A stretch of 64,000 bases of DNA from Apostichopus japonicus (lineage: Eukaryota; Echinodermata; Holothuroidea; Aspidochirotida; Stichopodidae). Both the position numbers and the translations under genes were made by a program. How positions within the stretch are numbered: the stretch's first letter is position 1; each line of letters opens with the position of its first letter. The notes beneath the pieces are model-generated. The model did not search any database and was not told the origin of the DNA. It worked only from the letters and a program-made list of their open reading frames with translations. This document shows positions 1-63,389 of the stretch, in pieces. The DNA lies in contig NC_092577.1 in the NCBI RefSeq assembly GCF_037975245.1, positions 28,001,898-28,065,897 on the forward strand. The letters run 5' to 3'.

Positions 1-633
1 CTCTAGACGCCCAGATATTAGACTATCTAGCATTCTCTATAGAAGACATAATTTCGTTTGAATTTCCACTTTGAATGTGATCAAGAATGAACTGTAATGA
101 ACAGTACTTAGTAATATGAACATGAATAAAATCTTCTGATTTTAAAGCTCGTTTTCATCCGATTGGTGGTAATTTTTTCGGCCATTGACCCCCCGGGGGG
201 GGGCAGGGCCCGGGTCTCTAAAATTTCGAATGAGCCTAGTTACGCCACAAATAAGCCTATATACAATGGAAAATTAAAACATCAATGTGCGTTCTAAAAT
301 TTCAGGCTCTCGGCTTCAAGCTTCAAAATAATATCACCAAACAGTACGGTAGTTATAGAGGTCGCTGTTCCAAAATAATGAACAGAGCAGTATATAGAGA
401 TATAAGGCTCTGATAATGAGCAAAGAGGCGCATTTTGTAAATATGAGGGAGTAATTTAAAGAGTAATTCTACACACCGAACACCGAAAAACAACGAGTTC
501 AATGTACTTATAACGATCTCTGTGTATACTTCCAGGAACATTTTAAACCATAAGTAACACATAAATATGTATTGACCGTAATGGCGGACCACCATTTAAT
601 GATAGTTTGAAATATAAATAATACATTTGGTAT

Positions 634-1060
634 CATACTACACATCAAATACATATCTTATTACACATCATACTACACACCAGATACGTATCGTACTAAA
701 CATCAAATACACATCATACTACCCATTAAATACATATCTTATTACACATCATACTACACACCAGATGCGTATCGTACTAAACATCAAATACACATCATAC
801 CGCAGACCAAATACAGATCGAACTACACATCACATGATTCATGATACTACACATCAAAACATATCTTATTACACATCATGCTACACATCAAATACATATC
901 TTACTACACATCAAACTACAGACCAGATACATATCATACTACTCGTCAAATACACATCATACCGCCGACTAAATACAGATCGTACTACACATCACATTAC
1001 ACATCATACTACACATCAAATACATGTTACTACATATCAAATACACATCAATTACACACA
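634..1060. repeat. Minisatellite of catactacacatcaaatacatat-type units
   Basis: Diverged 15-16 bp half-units (tattacacatcatactacac, cagatacgtatcgtactaaa). Plus-strand open frames (Tyr/Thr/His-rich) reflect repeat periodicity only. Confidence 0.9.
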
Positions 1061-2577
1061 ATATCAGGGCGGTGTACACAAGTGCCTGGATGTAATAACT
1101 TGCCCGATTCCTCGTTGATCCAGAACGTCACCAGTAACCGATGAGAGAAACGTTCTGAGTATTCTACAACCAGAATTTGAAGAATAATTTCTTTTTCATA
1201 TCCATGGTAGTCTACCGTATTCCCGTTTACAAAGTGTTGACCTTAAACTACATAAAGTGTCTGTGCCCACCGACGTCGTTTCCCCTTTACGAACAGAAAA
1301 GGAAGGAGAGAAGACATACCCGCATTGTCTTTTTTATGTGGGGGTGGGATAGTGGTGGGGTGGGTGGGGTTAGGGGTGGGTGGGGTCAGGGTGGACTTTA
1401 TATGATCCGCATGCACCGACGTTATTCATCCAAGTTACAAGTAATACTATTGCGGAGATCTGGTAATGCCGTTGATATCGTTTGTTCCAATTTAGCTTTT
1501 ACTTATCATCTCCCTCAGGCTGGTATTTTATAAGATCATCAAGAATTAATGACACATTTTCATTGTTAAAGAACTATTTCAACAGTTTTGATTAGGACTC
1601 GACCATTAGTTTAAGTCTTAGAGTTTGACTGACAGACGTTGAAGAAAAGACCCCCCAAAAAAAGAGAAGAAGGCAAAAAACGAAAAAAGAAAAAAAAACG
1701 TGTCAAGATTTCTTTCCGAAATTTCATCCTTTTAAATCGATAGCAAACGAAACACATACTAACAAATTTACTTTGCTTACTTCGATACACATTTTATTCT
1801 TCCATTCTCGATTTTTCCCTCCATTTTCGTTTGTTTTCTGATCTTACTAGATTCAAAACTAAACAAAACCCCATTGTTCATCTGTTACGCTTTGTAAGTT
1901 TATTTTCACACCGTGGGTAAGAAAACTATACATCCCCACTTCAATAGCTGAGGGGTATATGATCTAGTAAATGGAACAAAGAACTTCTCACTTTATTCGT
2001 GAAAGGTTGACACAGGTAATGAATGGCCACATGGTTGTATAGGCTGAAAGGAGCTCCGATGGGCCATTGTGTTAGTCAAGCACGTACTAGACTGTTTACA
2101 CGGGAATGAAAAGGGGAGGACACAAATATTTATTTCTAAGATTAAACATGTCTATGGTGGGTATGAAGAGTCTGTACGGTAGAGAGGCTCAATTTTCAAG
2201 CTTTTGTTAAATCTTTAAGATAAAGTTTCAGCTTCTACAATACTTATCAAAGTAAAAGAATATTTGTTGTAACGGATATATGCGACGATGATATGAACAA
2301 CCCACACTACATGTATGGAACAATAGACGGCTTAGGGATATATCCATTACAAGTTGGCATTAGCGGCCTGCAATGCTAACTTGTCCAACTGCGAAATAAA
2401 CAGAGAAATAAAAGAGTAAGAGGTAGGATATCGCCCGCCGTCTGTGAAGGGGTTGGAGCAGGGGGTTGTTATGGAACAACTCCCTCATGATTGGACTCGT
2501 ACTCGCTCGGCAGACTTGTAGTACTCTAGTACGGCGGTTCTCGTGCTAGGCCTATCCGTATTCGACATTTGTTTTGC
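1061..2577. other. Non-genic stretch with G-rich tract
   Basis: No gene recognised. A G-rich segment at 1338-1394 has many GGG/GGGG runs separated by short loops on the plus strand. Confidence 0.6.
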
Positions 2578-2834
2578 TAGTGGCGCATACTCAGGGGCAT
2601 GCCCCAAGGGGGCATGGCCCACCACCCCCCATCGTCATCTGGGGAAATGGTTTAGTTGGGCGAATTTTGTTTGAATTCAGCCGGGGAAGAATAAGACAAC
2701 CACTACGGGTGTATACCCCCCTCCCGCCTGAGGTAAAATCCCCTACTTTAATCAATCGGGAAATCTTGAATCTGCCCCCCCCCCCCCCTAACACGTACAT
2801 CATTAAAAAAAATACAATCCTGGGTACGCCACTG
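2578..2834. mobile_element. Small hAT-like miniature element
   Basis: Termini AGTGGCG (left) and CGCCACT (right), with GTACCCAGG-like continuation as in many hAT miniature elements, enclosing C-rich sequence. About 257 bp. Flanking octamers do not match, so the insertion is old or a border is misplaced. Confidence 0.6.
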
Positions 2835-3060
2835 CTCATAACGATTTGTACTCGATCGACACCCTGTACTTATAATCTTAAGTATACACACATATGTTAC
2901 AGTTTTACTCGGGACATTACATTCGGTAGGCCTACTCACACTGGCATCCGGTATGCTGCTCAGTGAAGTTATAAAGCAAATCCCTTAGGCTATATACTTA
3001 AAGCAATTTACCTAGGGAATAATTGGACAGTTGTATTATGTGGGTAGGAGAATGAGTGGT

Positions 3061-3380
3061 GACATCCCTATGTTCCGACGTCTCTATGTTCCGACGTCTC
3101 TATGTTCCGACAAAAAGAAAAAAATCGGAGCAATTTTTAGAAAACTAGTTTTGTGACCCCAGTTTTTTTGGACCAAATTTTTTGGTAGTTAATTTTTTTG
3201 GACCCAATTTTTTTCGGACCCAATTTGGTTCGAAAACATGTTGGTCCAAAAAAATTTGGGTCCAAATGATGTTGGTCAAAAAAAAAGTTGGGTCCGAAAA
3301 AATGTTGGTAAAAAAAAAGTATTGAGTCCAAAAATTATTTCGTATTGTCGGAACATAGATACGTCGGAACATAGAGATGT
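3061..3380. mobile_element. Foldback element with repeated TATGTTCCGAC termini
   Basis: The left arm has three copies of ctatgttccgac and the right arm has two copies of gtcggaacatag in inverted order. The interior (3160-3345) is itself a long imperfect palindrome of ggacccaattttttt and its complement. The whole stretch could form a large hairpin. No coding capacity. Confidence 0.85.
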
Positions 3381-4301
3381 AACCGAATGAGTATCTGGGT
3401 CACCAAAAACTACCCACCTAGTATGAAACTTTAGAATTAACCCTCTACAACGATGTATTGAAGTTGCTTTGGCCTGCGACCAGCAGCCAGCCGATAGCCC
3501 GTGTGACTAAAACAGGAAATAATTAGTTCAAAGATGATTTTGTAAAGCGGGATGCTGCTCCTGTTTAGTTTTCTTGGGGGAAGGGAGGGTTTCTGGCTTG
3601 CTAAGTACGAAACCTCTGCTTCAGGACCAACGAGAGAGCTTCCTTCCTCCTAGATCGCTTTGCCCTCCTCTCCCTCCCCCCCCCCCCCTCCCTCACTCAA
3701 CGTCCCTGGCTCGATTTCTTTAGACGACTTTCCATCGAGATAAGGCAAGTCACATTCGGCGCCATGTTTTATTAGTATCGTGTACGAGCAAGTATTTCTC
3801 TGCTCAAATAACAATGACATCTACACTCGACAGCCGACCCTATAGCTGTTCGTTAAACATATTTCAGCTCGCCACACTATAGTGGAGTCTTCCTGTTATC
3901 ATTATATTTTGTTTTATGATTTTGAATTAGTACTGATATTTGGTCTATAAAGTGAACGTTGTATGTATTGAAAAAACATATACAATTGTGGTTTCATGCT
4001 CTTATTTTAACGACTGGGCGTTTGTCGCACTAAAGTGACTATTAAAAAACATGATATCTTTACCGCAAAATTGCTGTTAGAAAATGTCGATGGCTTCAAT
4101 TCCTTGCGGTCGCATGAATGCCATAGCCTGCCGTTATTGTCCATAAATTAGCCGAATGGTTACTTCTTGGCCCCAGTACACCGACAAGCGCCCTCGACTA
4201 CTGGGACATTAGAGCGATGTACAATGTTCCCTTGAGGATACATTAAAGGAGATTTCATACTGCGAGTCAGAACGGACATTGAACGGACATTGCTATCGGG
4301 A

Positions 4302-5092
4302 CATTAGCCCAAGGGCGGCGGAACCGGGGGGGCACAGGGGGCACGTGCCCCCCCACTTTTCCTCAGATTAAAAATGTGCCCTTTTTCTACATAAAAATTT
4401 CTAAATAAAAAAGCGAAACCCAAAGCGAAACCCACGTCAAATGAAATATTTCGGGAAGTTTTAAATGTTTACTACCACAGGCGTAGGAGCCCAATTTGAT
4501 TTGGGGGGCTGTAACGACTTGCCCGAAAAATATTACAAAATTTTTCGCGCGCTTCGCGCGCGTTCAGCATGTTAATGTGCATATCATATAGGCATGCGTT
4601 GGTTATTACATCGCATGCCAATAACATACAATCATTTGTCGTGTTATAACCCTTCCAAATCGGTTATAATTATTGGCAAAGTCGTTACAATAATAATCAT
4701 CATAATAATATCAGTTTAACCATTCAAAAACACATAGAAAATTACTTTTCTTTCAGTATTTTGACATATTTCATTTGCTTTCATGCATGTATGTATCGAT
4801 CGCGTGTGCAGGGACTTGGACTTTATAATGATTTCACCTCATTTTGTTTTTTTCCTTGTTTCCCAATTTGCTCATTAGATACTGCAGTGCTAGTATGCAT
4901 TGTTTCCTTGAGGGGGGGGGGGGGGGCGTTGATGGAGTGATGTGTATACGCAAATAAGATAATACAATAAGAGTTAAAAGGGTACTAAATATCAGGCTGC
5001 ATCAGTCCAATCGAATTTCTGCAAAGTGCCCTTCGACGTTGGTGCCCCCCCCCCCCCAGATTCAAAGTGCTTCCGCCGCCCTTGCATTAGCC
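4302..5092. mobile_element. hAT-like miniature transposon with perfect 8-bp target duplication
   Basis: The element spans 4310-5084 (775 bp). Both ends read CAAGGGCGGCGGAA inward. The flanking octamer cattagcc occurs at 4302-4309 and again at 5085-5092. Eight-base target duplications are typical of hAT elements. C/G homopolymers sit just inside each end. No transposase ORF, so it is non-autonomous. Confidence 0.9.
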
Positions 5093-7275
5093 TCGAAGTC
5101 CTTAAAGTATACATCCTTAGCGTACATTTAAAGGAGGATCATAGATGTTCTTTACGGCGTCAAGCATAACTTTCACCGTCTAATATTGTATAATATTGTA
5201 TAATATTGTCTAATATTTCTTCATAGAATAATAAGCCCTTAGAAGTTGTTGTTATTGTTGTTGTTGTTGTTATTGTTGTTGGTTACTGATGATTTATTCG
5301 GGGCAACCCTACATCGTGTGGTAACTTCTTGATCATAATTATTCGCCTTTGTATACATAACCTTTCTTTTCACTTTAGAATTTTAGTTAATAATCAATTA
5401 ACCATTTCTATCTGCTTTAATTACTATATGAAACATTACATGACACAGTCGGCAAAATATTCCCAAGATGATGAATTCGGGCTGAGCCGATTATCATCTA
5501 CAACGAATATTTGAATTGAAGAACTATTATCCTACATTTGTGGGAATGCAGGGAGTTCGCGTAGAGCATCTGTATGGCTGCGTTTCATTAAAGAAAAACA
5601 TGCATAACTATATTTCACTTTTATGAAAACGTCGTTAGTTAGTAATGACCTCAAATTTTTAGCACAAAATTGAGCTGTTTCCCAAAATATTTTACTACAG
5701 GTTATGAACCTCTAAACTATACTCCTAGCCTGTGAGGAGAGTTTAGCTAGATAGTTAGCTGTGACGTCATCTCCCTTCCCCCTCCCCCTCCCCCATCAAG
5801 GCAAAAAATAGGGAACCCTTTGATGGTGGCACGAAAATGTTTGTTTTTTGGTGGGGGGGGGGGGCAGTAGTGTTGGACTTAAAAGTTCCAGCTCGAATAT
5901 CTATTACCCAGCATTCCGTATGAATACTAAGAATTATTTTTTTCCCTCTGCCAACCCCGCACCCCAGCTCTCCCCACCCCCACCCAGCTCCCCCACCCCC
6001 TCAAGAGGTGTCATTAGACGATACCGTACGACAGATGTAACTAAGATGACAATAACTACCTTTCGCATTGATTTTGATACACAAACTTAGTAGACGTATG
6101 GAATACTTCTGTTATGAAGAGATCGAAGTCTCCTGTTCGGCTAAGTGTTTATCTTATTATAAACGCAACATTTTACGCTCGGGGTTGGCAAAAATTCTAC
6201 TTGGTTCTTCATTACGAGTTTTTCATACAGATAAAACGCTGCCCCACCCCCACCCCACCCCCGCAATCCCTTCACTAAAAAGAAAAGGGAAGAATTAAAA
6301 TCAGTGCTCCAAGGAGAAAGAGATTCAACACGTTGTAGAAAGTAGGTCTTTCAAAACTTATAGAAACACTCACTGACCTCTTAGATTTAACAAACAAGTA
6401 AACATAAATATAAACAAACAGCTTTATTTGACAGCTATGTGTCCTAAGAGTGTGAGGTCATAGTGAGAAGTTATTCTGTGGCTTTGGTTTTAATCAGATC
6501 TTAAACGGTGCATCAAACATCTCTGACTGGAAATAAAACGATCCGTAGGTCTTTCTATGTTATCGCAACGTCAACAACGTAAATATGTATGTCCACTCTT
6601 AAAAAAATTAAACGTAGCGAAAACAAGACAAAAAAGAAAAGAATAAACCAAAAAACAGTGAAGTTTAGTTTTTGGAAACCATCACGGTAAAACGAAAACC
6701 ATTGTCATACCTGATTAACAATAGAACATGTTTGCTGTTCTTTGGTTGCTAGGGGTGGAAGGCTTACGGATATTACTCGCAAATTGTTCTATCGAGCGCC
6801 ATTTAATCATTTTGTAAGACGTCAAATCCTTATGATACTATACCATACACGAGAGTTGTAATAGCGTACGCGACATGTGAAGGCAAGCACCCTTCATAAA
6901 CATAATGAAAATATTGTGTCGTAATTGAATAATTAAATCTTGTAATTATATTGATGACACGAAGACAACACTTACCGTGAGAAATTATTGTATTCACAAC
7001 AAAACAAAATAAAACATCGTCACATAATGTAAAGCACAGGAACAACGGTAATTCCCGCTTGATTTTTATTTATATATTTCTTCAAATTTTTTAAGTTTAA
7101 TTTGTTTTATTTTTATTTCGCGTCGAACTGTAAATCTGCGTTGTAAATGTATACGCTGCGTAGTGATAATATAGAACCGTGTTGTACATAATAATTATTT
7201 TTATTATTATTATAATTATTATTATAATTATTGTTGTTGTTGTTATATATATATATATAGTGTATATATATATAT

Positions 7276-7317
<42 letters not shown>

Positions 7318-9906
7318 CTTAGCCAGAAAACTTGACTAAACATATCCCTGGCGCGGTTGCTCAATTGATCGAATTTTCTGGCTCTTCAGGTTACAACAGT
7401 AGTAGTTTTATTCTAGAAGAAATATAAATGTCAAGATTTATAGAAAAGGAAAAAAAGATGACTGAGTATATATATAATATATATAAGTACTGTAAAACGA
7501 TACTACAAGGAACAATCCGAAGACGCAATAATGCAACCAGATGTATTCACTTTATTTTTAAAAACCACGTTGACATTTTGTCAGTTCAAGAAAAATACCC
7601 ATGGGAACTGCTCCGGAGAAGAAGAGAAGGTGGGGAGGGAGGGGGCGTCGAAAGTGTGGGAGAGGAGGGAGAGGGGATGGGTTTGAGAGGAGGAGAGAGG
7701 TGGAATTTACCAGTCACCTGAAACGTATGGACTGAGGGCTCAACTCTGGTGTTCAAATAATAGTCTTTTATTTAGAGAATCAGACTTTGACTTCTTATAC
7801 GAAAATGTAAGAAAATGGAAAACGTATACAAACTTATTAAAATAATATTTTTCTTTCAAATATTTTGTTCGATATGTATCATTATAACATTTGAGCACTA
7901 ATTTCTTTGCAGTTATACTAAAGTTTAAATATATGACTATAAATATTTATGTGTCTTATATACAGGCTTTCAATTCCGTCAACTAGATATTTTTTAAATC
8001 TTGGTAGATCTAATTAGAGTCATACAAAATAGAAAGAAAAAAAAACATGCATAAAATAAGGTCGTTGACGGTTCTATATAAACCTCTATGTTTTGTCAGC
8101 CTAAGGTAATAAAATGCAAAACTTTATTCCATGACAACGGCATACCGTCGATAAAAGACCCACTTTTGTAAAAACGAACTTTAGTCCCCTGTTAGGAACT
8201 GCTAGTCATAACGAAAATAATGTTTCTCTTATATCGAAGCGTTCGTTCGTATGTTTCGATTTTGTTTTGTGTGAACTATCGTGGTACAGTCTTCTGTTTT
8301 CTTAATTAATTCAAGTTAGTAAAAACCAATTGTTATTCAAATTTACTTTAATTATTTCATAATCAGTTATATCACAGGCGCTGCTGTTTTTTATATTTAT
8401 TTCAGTACTGTCACCAACAGAAAACCGTATATCAACTATGTATCAACAATGTACTCTTACCGTCGGTGGGAACTTTCTAATTTTGTTTTGTTATCTAGCT
8501 CTAACATTCTCGCTTTCACACAGGTTGCTAATAATATGCCCTTCGGGTTTAGCGAGGCCGACATGAAACACTTAAAATATGCCACTGGCTGATATATCTA
8601 TTGAGTATCCATAACTAGAAGCAACATACAAAATATCAAATGAAAGTCAACTAAGCAGTAACAGCAACATTCCTTTATTTAACAAACTGATGTTACCTTA
8701 CCCCCTCCAGCTCCCCCCTCTCCCACCTCCTGCCCCACTATAAAATTATATAGCTTTAGCCTAAGATACGGAGGAAACAAAACTTCTCAAGAATCTGGAA
8801 AATACACGCAGATATATGAACTCCTAGCTGGCATGTTTCACAGCTATATTCACAGGAACATAACAATTTACACATCTGACCTCTGACCTTTTGGTGAACT
8901 GTTGCATATTCATGAGCCACCTAATCTGTCTCATCAAATGCAAATATATTTTCGAGTATGACAGATTCTTTACCCATCATGCAGGATTTTAACCAGAATG
9001 TTAATCTTCACATAAGCTAATAAAAACAATATTCCCTCAAATCTATGTTTTTTGACGAAATTGATAAACTAAATTGACAATGTGTTATTAAGCAAATATT
9101 TACAAGATTTGGCACTGGTATACATTAGGTATCTGGCAATTCTGTTAATACATAACAGCATTTTTTAATTAACAAACACTAGTAATTAATGCTAATTAAT
9201 TGAATCCTGAATGAACACTGATTTACGTCACACCGAATAATAATCCTGCTTTTTATAAAATACCTTACAAAACATAATAAAATAATTTATAAAAAAAAAA
9301 TCCCCTAAAAATAATTAAAAACAAGACACAACATAATGAGAATTCATTTTTTTGTGCTGATTTAAAGCTCATCATCAGCTGCATTGCTTCTAAGAAAAAT
9401 TTATATTAATATATCAGAACAGAAACTGTAAATCTCTAGAAAAACATAAAAACAAATAACTTTAAAATGGACAACAAGAAAATGAGACAGACTTCAAAAT
9501 GCCGAAAATACTTTCAAAAATCAAAACAAATGAAATGTGTCAATTTTAGCACTACTGATCACTATTTCAGATAACAGCAAAACATATTCATAGACTAAAA
9601 TATTTTTGAAAAAAAGAAAAAGAAAAATTTAAAAGACATATCTATAGTTGTGTTTTATTCATAGCCTTTACTGACATGACATATTTTGTTCTATTGTAAA
9701 GGTAGATAAATATCATAGTCGGATACCTGGAATGACCTCCTAATCTTGAAAGTGGTATCTAACTTGGGTATTCAGAAGAATAGAATAGCAAACTTTAAAC
9801 TAAATTAAAGATAAAAAATTCCACAAAATAAAACTTAATGAAGTACTTCCTAACTCTTTTTAGTCTATAACCTTTTGTTTTATGAAAGCAACAATAATAC
9901 TATGAA
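5093..9906. other. Non-genic AT-rich stretch
   Basis: Apart from simple repeats (5160-5215, 5245-5280, 7190-7320) nothing codes convincingly. No splice-bounded domain was found on either strand. Confidence 0.6.
7190..7320. repeat. AT microsatellites (ATT/TTG)n and (TA)n
   Basis: Runs of attatt, then ttgttgttgt, then interrupted (ta)n to about 7317. Simple repeat with no other content. Confidence 0.95.
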
Positions 9907-10471
9907 TTAAGCACATACTACAATACTATATATTATAGCACATACTACTATAACAGTATGTATTATAGCACATACTACAATACTATATATTATAGCACAT
10001 ACTACTATAATACTATGTATTATGGCACATACTACAATAATACAATGTATTATGGCATATACTACTATACTATATATTATAGCACATACTACAATACTCT
10101 GTTATAGCACATACTACAATACTATATATTATGGCACATACTACAATACTATATATTATGGCACATACTACAATAATACAATGTATTATGGCATATACTA
10201 CAATACTATATATTATGGCACATACTACAATAATACAATGTATTATGGCACATACTACCATAATATATCTTATAGCACATTCTACCATACTATATATTAT
10301 AGCACATACTACAATACTATATATTATGGCACATACTACTATACTATATATTATAGCACATACTACAATAATACAATGTATTATGGCATATACTACAATA
10401 ATATATATTATGGCACATACTACAATAATACAATGAATTATGGCACTTACTATAACACTATGTATTATATA
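9907..10471. repeat. About 22-bp AT-rich minisatellite
   Basis: Units of the type tattatggcacatactacaa with variable ta and taata inserts, over 25 copies. Long open frames on both strands here come only from the repeat. Confidence 0.93.
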
Positions 10472-11831
10472 GGAAAACAAGTAAAAACTGTTCCTTAGAT
10501 ATTAAAGCAGAGAAATACAGAATTGTAGATATTACCCAATAAAAAATCTCAATGAAGATCTATGCCAGATGGCTCATAACACAGGTCGACAATTTTAAGG
10601 GGAAATCAAGATTTATAAACATTATTTATTGCTATTCAGAGCCTCTTGATGCTTGAAATATTAATAATTGATATGGCTAGTAAATTAACTTTGAAATCTG
10701 GCCGGTATAATGAGAATCAAACGGCAGAAACAGATGAAAAAATTCAAGGCTGGATACGATCGGGACAAGCACCAGAACATGATTGAACGGAATAACTGTT
10801 TAAGTAAGAATGCTTCATTTAAATACAGAACCAACACAGACTAAAATATGCAGTACTGTCACCCAGCATTTGGAGCAACAACTCTGAAATATGGCAAAAT
10901 TTTGCAAGAAGACAGAACGGACCTACAGTTTCTAACGTAGGGGTTCCGAGGGAAACAAAAATCGTTTCATAACAGGACACATTTTGGCAGCGGCGGTATA
11001 GATAAGCCCTCTGTGTGGAATATAATACGTATTTGCTACCAAAATGTTTGGCGACTGATGATTGTTTTGAGATTTTAGGAAATTGTGAGTAATAAAATAT
11101 ACCAGAAATTAGGCCGTTAGGCCACACATCTATGTACTCTAGGCTATGGCTGGGCGTCTAGGCTTCGCAATGCAAGAGTAGTAAACGAGTCATGAATCTT
11201 GTTCCTTTGATGCTGTAACAAATCTGTGTGTGCGGGTGTATGTGTATGCACCTGTTTTGTATTCTGACTGAGGACTCTAACAAAGGAAATTCAAGTCCTC
11301 AGATGCCATTTCAAAGACTACCCACGTCCTCAGATGAATTCCTTTGTTCAGGGGTATTGTTAAGGTTTAGGTTGCATGGATTTAAACAATGGGAGAAACA
11401 AATTATTATCATTAGAAACATTCTGAGTTGTTCTAATTAATTAATTAATTTGAAAATGCCAGAGTACATTGGAAATATATATACCACGAAATACCCTCAA
11501 ATCTGCTACAGATGTGAAGCAAATCTTCAGCATCCCAAAAAAAGAAACCTTTAGCAACCTTACACAAAATATCAAAAAACATACACACCATACTTGCTAG
11601 TTTACTAGTATACAATGTTGCATATTGATTTGGTTTTAAGCAATCTTAATTCAAAATTGAAAAAAATATATATGAAATGAATACACATTTTAAAATGATC
11701 GTTTGGTCATGATATCATATTTTAAATTTTTTTTAAATATCTTACAAAATATCTTAAATACTGTACAATTTCATGTAGAAAAGAATATTAAGGTTATCTG
11801 TTTTCAAAATACAAGGCTTTTACTTTCTCCT
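10472..11831. other. 3' flank of the protease gene, presumed 3' UTR in part
   Basis: No coding domain recognised. An AATAAA-type signal on the minus strand is not seen close to the stop; the first candidate (tttatt on plus) is at about 10624, so the 3' end cannot be placed. Confidence 0.4.
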
Positions 11832-61063
<49,232 letters not shown>

Positions 61064-62647
61064 CTGTGTAGTATAAACAGAAGTACTGTAAACAGTTATG
61101 ACTTGATTGTGCAATACATAGATAGAGAAAATTTATCATACAAAAAGAATAATATTCAAACTTTTTTACAGAATTAACCTTTCATTAAGTGTCAGGGAAT
61201 TGAAAAGTGCTCGTCAGATCTGAATAATTTCCTTTCACTGTATTAGTTTACATCTTTATACGATTATTAATTAGTGCAAATTGTTTTTAAGTTCTACAAA
61301 CCATGTTGGGACACAGAATGATAAAATGATTCATTCAAGAAAACTATGCAGAAACAATTTAGGATTGTTCCAGATACTCAACAGGGGAAAAAAAATAGGG
61401 GGTACACACTGACGAAGTAGAGGGTTACCCCAAAAGTTACTGAAAAGAGAAACTCTCAACAGATTTAATCAGCACTTTACTAATTATTTCTGATTATAGG
61501 TAACAAAGTAACTAACCATTGTGCTTATCATTCTTTTTTTCAAGTTATGGGAAGGTTGCCCTAGATTTCACATGCCAAATTTACATACAGTAGTTAGAAT
61601 CTTCCAAGATGAGAATATACTCAATTTTTGAATAGTACTCCAAAGGCACATATATTTTACCATGTGATTTTGCCGTACTCGTATACTTTTCAGTCTTAAA
61701 CCTTGTAAAAACCATAAGAATGATCCTTTCTTGTTTTTACGAACTACTTTTGGTAGAAATAGAAATGGCCAAAAATCTGTCCTTTTGCATGTTAGGTCTT
61801 AAGTATGCTATATGTCCCTGTTCAGCAATGGCATCTCACACATAACATGTGTGGAGCGTGGCAGAGCTGTCACAAGGGAAGTATGGATTATAGAAGGAGA
61901 AATGTGATTGGTCTGTCATTTGACAAGAGAATTTAAAAGAATGGGTAAATTTTAACAGTTATAAAGATTTTTTTTTCTGAGCAAAAGGGAATGCTCAGAG
62001 TCCATGTTCAAAACAGTTCCATAAGGTCTCCATACATCAGAAGAATACGTAGCTTTTAAATGGGCACAAATTGCAAGACAGGACGTAGACTACACTGATC
62101 AACTTTATCTCAAACTCCTTTACAATAGAGTTAAGTGATCTCCTTTAACTTAAAGAATATATCACTCATTTAATTCAGAATTCATGTAAATGAGTTAAAT
62201 TGGGCTGTGTGTGGTGGCAATTTGGATTTAGTGTTGACAATGTAATCATGTTTAACAGCTGCTGCGAGAGACTGAACTGTGCTATCCATTCTATGTTGTT
62301 CTCGGTTATGTAAATGGTGTATTTATGTGTTATGAATGATACATGAGAGAGTGTATATTGGGAGTGATAGGCTGCATTAACGTATTCTGTTGTTTTCGAA
62401 TGGTGGTCACATGTTCACCACCTAATCTTCAGCATTGAAAGAATAGCTTTCATTTCTTCCACTAAACCTACTTGACAAGGAAATACTGTCTACTACAAAC
62501 AATGAATTAGCAAATATTTAAATTTGCCATGTATGAGGTAGAGATTTAGAGTTCTTTGCTCACCCCAAAAAATGTGAGAAAATCCTTTCTGCAAATATTT
62601 CCAAACATGAGGTCATTAGCTGCAAATTGCTCAGATTTTTGTAAAGT

Positions 62648-63065
62648 TTCTGATGCAGTGGCGGAGCATCCGTACAATCGGGGGGGGGGGGGGGGAGGGC
62701 GGATGCCCCCCTGACGGACTCAAATGGACTGTTGGCGCCCTTTTCAGCTTTTTACCACTTTTTACTTATTCGCGATTATTGACTTTTTTATTGCGCTCTC
62801 ATCTACCTATTGACATTTGTCACATTTTGTTGGTGTAATTTTCTGACAAAATGCTCTAACGGCTATTTATTCTTTGTTTATCTGTAAATTAGCAAGGCCC
62901 GGAAAGGGTCATTTCCGGCGATCTAGGGAGTAACTTTATTCAAAAAAATTCTGTACGCTCCGCGCCAACCTGTGGTTGCGCTCCGCTTTGATAGTGTCGA
63001 AAGCGCCCCTACAGAACATTCTCGCCCCCCTGACCAATACCCCTAGCTACGCCGCTGTTCTGATG
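62648..63065. mobile_element. hAT-like miniature transposon with perfect 8-bp target duplication
   Basis: The element spans 62656-63057 (402 bp). Ends: CAGTGGCGGAGC on the left and, inverted, CAGCGGCGTAGC on the right. The octamer ttctgatg flanks both sides (62648-62655 and 63058-63065). A G12+ run lies inside the left end. No ORF of note. Confidence 0.9.
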
Positions 63066-63389
63066 TTACTGGTACAATTTTTCTAAGAACATACTTGAAA
63101 AACATTGAAATCACAGTATAGTTGGGGTGGTGACTTTTATGATGGCACCAAACATAAAATGTTCTCTTTATATAATATATTGGCCTAACTTGTAGCCTAT
63201 TCTATTACAACACATCAACAGTGTGTAGTGGCGACATTATGACTACAAGGTTGTCTGGTAAACTGTTTGTAATTGGTGACTGTTTCAAAGATATCTTTAA
63301 CTACCTTAGAAGAATCTTTGTTTCATATTTTCCCTAGAGTAGAGGATATAGGCTATAGGCCTAGGCAGTAGTACTAGTAGGATGGTGAC

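Noticed and set aside
185-216. C/G palindromic run as a miniature element end
   Set aside because: No inverted partner or target duplication found within reach.
627-1118. 163-codon plus-strand frame rich in Tyr, Thr and His
   Set aside because: Lies over a minisatellite and has no domain.
10022-10498. Long Tyr/Thr-rich and Ile/Val-rich frames on both strands
   Set aside because: Product of the 22-bp minisatellite; no splice borders, no homology.
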